Below, piece by piece: positions 15,704 to 17,509 of a stretch of 17,509 nucleotides of DNA. This stretch comes from an uncultured Janibacter sp. (GTDB taxonomy: Bacteria > Actinomycetota > Actinomycetes > Actinomycetales > Dermatophilaceae): NCBI GenBank assembly GCA_946222495.1, contig CAMICF010000036.1, forward strand, positions 1-17,509, read 5' to 3'. Below the pieces are notes generated by a model. It had not been told where the DNA came from and searched no databases. It was given only the letters and a program-made list of their open reading frames with translations. Both the position numbers and the translations under genes were made by a program. Positions within the stretch are counted from its first letter, which is position 1. Each line of letters opens with the position of its first letter.

Positions 15704-15841
15704 GTGTCTCGGGCGGTGGCCTCGACGCGGGACGCGGCGCGGACGGGGTGTCGACGCGCGGGCTGACCCGCTGGGCGGCACCGCGTCGATCACGGACTGC
15801 TGCGACCGTGCAGCGTCCCTCGCCGAGGCAACCCGTCGATA

Positions 15842-16852
15842 CTAGTGGACCTCCTCGGGGGTGCCAAACTCCGCCAGTCCTGCCGCATCGACGTCGTCGG
15901 CGGGCAGGGGTGCCGCGCCCGGCCCCTCCCCTTCGCCGAGCTTGACCGCGACGACCCCCGCGAGGATCGCGAGGCCCCCGACGAGCTGCACCGGGGTCAT
16001 CGCCTCGCCGACAAGCACCCAGGCGAAGGCGATCGCCGCGAGGACTTCGCTCAGCCCGACGAAGGAGGCGACGGTGGACCCGAGGGCCCGGGTCGCCGCG
16101 ATGCCCGTCGCGTAGGCGATGGCGCCCGCGACGAGGGCGAGCTCGAGCACCGCGCTCCACCAGGGCAGGCGCGCGCCGGCGAGGACGACGTCGGCGGTCG
16201 AGGCGGAGGTCGGCAGCAGGCCGGACGCGGCCGCCACCACGAGACTGACGGCACCGACGGCGAGCCCACCGCCGGCGAGGCTGATCGGCGGGAGGGCCTC
16301 GTCGCCGTGCGCGGCGGCGAGGAAGTACACGACGAGCCCGAGCGCGGCCATGAGGCCCCAGAGGACCCCGACGAGATCGATGCTCGCCCCGGAGGTGACG
16401 TCGAGGACGAGCACGAGACCGACGATGGCCGCGACGACGCCGACGGAGGTGAGGGCGCTCGGCCGGCGGGCGTGCCGCAGCCACATCCACGCGACGATGA
16501 GCACGGGTGCGAGGTACTCGAGGAGGAGGGCGACGCCGACGGAGAGGTGGTCGACGGCGAGGAAGTAGGCGAGCTGGCAGCCGGCGACGGCGAAGAGCCC
16601 GTAGGCGAGGATCCGGCTGAGATTCGGTCGCAGGAGGTGCCACCGCCCGCGCATCGCCACGACGGCGGGCACGGCGAGCAGCAGGGCGGCCCCGACGATC
16701 CGTGCGGTGACGACGGCGCCGGGGCTCCACCCGGTGGCCATGAGCGCGGACCCGAAGGTGCCCGAGGAGCCGAAGGTCACCGCCGAGACCAGCGCGATGA
16801 CCAGGCCGAGGGCGAAGGGGGTCTGGCGCGGCGAGTGCAGCGGAGCCCGCAC
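15842..16852 (-). CDS. EamA/DMT-superfamily transporter
   Basis: The 336-residue integral membrane protein is of the drug/metabolite transporter superfamily, with two EamA repeats of about five helices each. First-repeat segments include LGLVIALVSAVTFGSSGTFG, a helix near 49-66, FAVAGCQLAYFLAVDHLSVG and the conserved ALLLEYLAPVLIVAWMW. The second repeat includes GVLWGLMAALGLVVYFLAA and ends ASFVGLSEVLAAIAFAWVL followed by QLVGGLAILAGVVAV. The C-terminal tail is acidic and Pro/Ala-rich. GTG at 16852 is chosen because AGGAGG lies six bases upstream. The substrate (amino acid, metabolite or toxin efflux) is not predictable. It is divergent from the CGNR gene across a 74-base gap. Confidence 0.9.
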   Translation of the reverse strand: MRAPLHSPRQTPFALGLVIALVSAVTFGSSGTFGSALMATGWSPGAVVTARIVGAALLLAVPAVVAMRGRWHLLRPNLSRILAYGLFAVAGCQLAYFLAVDHLSVGVALLLEYLAPVLIVAWMWLRHARRPSALTSVGVVAAIVGLVLVLDVTSGASIDLVGVLWGLMAALGLVVYFLAAAHGDEALPPISLAGGGLAVGAVSLVVAAASGLLPTSASTADVVLAGARLPWWSAVLELALVAGAIAYATGIAATRALGSTVASFVGLSEVLAAIAFAWVLVGEAMTPVQLVGGLAILAGVVAVKLGEGEGPGAAPLPADDVDAAGLAEFGTPEEVH

Positions 16853-16866
16853 GGGGCACCTCCTGT

Positions 16867-16897
16867 GTCATGAGTCAAGTAACGTGTTGCCCATGAC
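16867..16897. promoter_or_regulatory. Inverted repeat in the EamA/CGNR divergent intergenic region
   Basis: GTCATG (16867-16872) and CATGAC (16892-16897) are exact reverse complements separated by 19 bases, in the only promoter space for both divergent genes. The spacing suits a dimer binding successive helical turns. The binding protein is unknown; the CGNR protein is a candidate. Confidence 0.3.
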
Positions 16898-16926
16898 GCT
16901 AGACCTCGCGATCGTCAGGAGTCAAC

Positions 16927-17478
16927 GTGACTTTTGCCTATGACACCGATGTGGCGCTGCGGACCGCTGCCGCCCTCGTCAACACCGCTGCGAGGACCGC
17001 GCAGGACGAGGACGAGCTGGCGACCCCGGAGGCGCTGCGGGAGTTCTACCGCGCGTGGGGGTGGACGGGCCGCCACGACGGCGACGACGCCGAGCTGGTG
17101 GCGGTCCAGGCGCTCCGCCCCCGGCTGCGCGCGGTGTGGGCCGCCGCCGGCGACGAGCACGCCGTCGTCGGCGAGGTCAACGCCCTGCTCCGCACGGGGC
17201 GGGCGCTCCCCCAGCTCGTCGAGCACGACGACTACGGCTGGCACATCCACGCCACCGACCGCGAGGCCCCGCTGGCCGAGCGGATGCAGGTCGAGGCGGC
17301 CATGGCCCTCGTCGACGTCATCCGTGCCGGTGAGCTGTCGCGCCTGCGGGTGTGCGCCGCCGAGGACTGCGAGGACGTGCTCGTCGACCTCTCCCGCAAC
17401 CGGAGCCGGCGCTACTGCGACGGAGGGTGCGGCAACCGGCTGGCCGCCGCGGCGTACCGCTCACGGCGCTCCGACTGA
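16927..17478 (+). CDS. CGNR zinc-finger protein (ABATE domain)
   Basis: The 183-residue protein begins with the ABATE-type N-terminal domain (LRTAAALVNT at 11-20, and LATPEALREFYRAWG). It ends in the CGNR zinc-finger: C143 and C148 (RVCAAEDCEDVLVD), then C164 and C168 in RRYCDGGCGNRLAAAAYRSRR, with the CGNR tetrad at 168-171. These proteins are thought to be DNA-binding transcription regulators with a ligand-binding N-terminal part. This is inferred from the domain, not demonstrated. GTG at 16927 follows AGGAG with about seven bases spacing. Its divergence from the EamA transporter gene suggests it controls that transporter. Confidence 0.9.
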   Translation: MTFAYDTDVALRTAAALVNTAARTAQDEDELATPEALREFYRAWGWTGRHDGDDAELVAVQALRPRLRAVWAAAGDEHAVVGEVNALLRTGRALPQLVEHDDYGWHIHATDREAPLAERMQVEAAMALVDVIRAGELSRLRVCAAEDCEDVLVDLSRNRSRRYCDGGCGNRLAAAAYRSRRSD

Positions 17479-17499
17479 CCCTGACGACCGCACGACCTT

Positions 17500-17505
17500 A
17501 AGGAG
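17500..17505 (+). promoter_or_regulatory. Likely Shine-Dalgarno of a gene starting beyond the right edge
   Basis: AAGGAG occurs 22 bases after the CGNR stop, at the window end. It suggests a further plus-strand gene, possibly co-transcribed. The ATG right beside it (17506) is too close for normal spacing, so the start is probably outside the window. Confidence 0.35.
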
Positions 17506-17509
17506 ATGC

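Overview
The window is high-GC DNA with strong G/C preference at third codon positions. It reads as an actinobacterial chromosome, most likely Micrococcales (an Intrasporangiaceae-type genome such as Janibacter or Knoellia). That placement rests on gene content, order and protein style, not on a search. Most genes lie on the minus strand, with short spacings and several 4-nt stop/start overlaps.

Layout, left to right. (1) 1-257: the N-terminal part of a Gln/Tyr/Gly-rich protein, probably a Bax inhibitor-1/YccA-type membrane protein, cut by the window edge. (2) 397-2966: a two-gene minus-strand operon, cystathionine beta-synthase then a MetB/CGL-type PLP enzyme, together making or cleaving cystathionine. 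(3) 3145-3975: a divergent siderophore-interacting flavoprotein with a DtxR/IdeR-like operator in front of it. (4) 4031-4571: an accessory insert, a small HNH endonuclease gene of foreign codon usage whose 3' end overlaps the acceptor stem of an odd tRNA gene with a UAA anticodon. (5) 4604-7953 (minus): eno, ftsB/divIC, a DUF501 gene and ppx/gppA, tightly packed. (6) 8071-9195: a VOC-GNAT fusion protein. (7) 9226-14194 (minus): mfd, a SurA-N-like lipoprotein and mazG. (8) 14296-15660: rplY (bL25) and pth, separated by a perfect 18-bp hairpin. (9) 15842-17478: an EamA transporter divergent from a CGNR zinc-finger protein.

Regions 5, 7 and 8 form the conserved actinobacterial block rplY-pth-mfd-mazG-eno-ftsB-DUF501-ppx: translation, transcription-coupled repair, nucleotide sanitation, glycolysis, division and polyphosphate/ppGpp metabolism. 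In this genome the VOC-GNAT gene sits inside that block, between mazG and eno, and the SurA-like lipoprotein sits between mfd and mazG.

The stretch most worth a second look is the HNH-tRNA pair at 4031-4571. The endonuclease stop codon lies at tRNA positions 8-10. The tRNA folds as a cloverleaf with a 7-bp acceptor stem, but it lacks the long variable arm expected of a Leu(UAA) tRNA. Also notable are the iron-box/palindrome pair at 3056-3084, the VOC-GNAT fusion, the rplY leader and rplY/pth hairpins, and an apparent excess of the hexamer GAAGGG/CCCTTC, used even where it requires rare codons. No intergenic gap exceeds about 200 bases.
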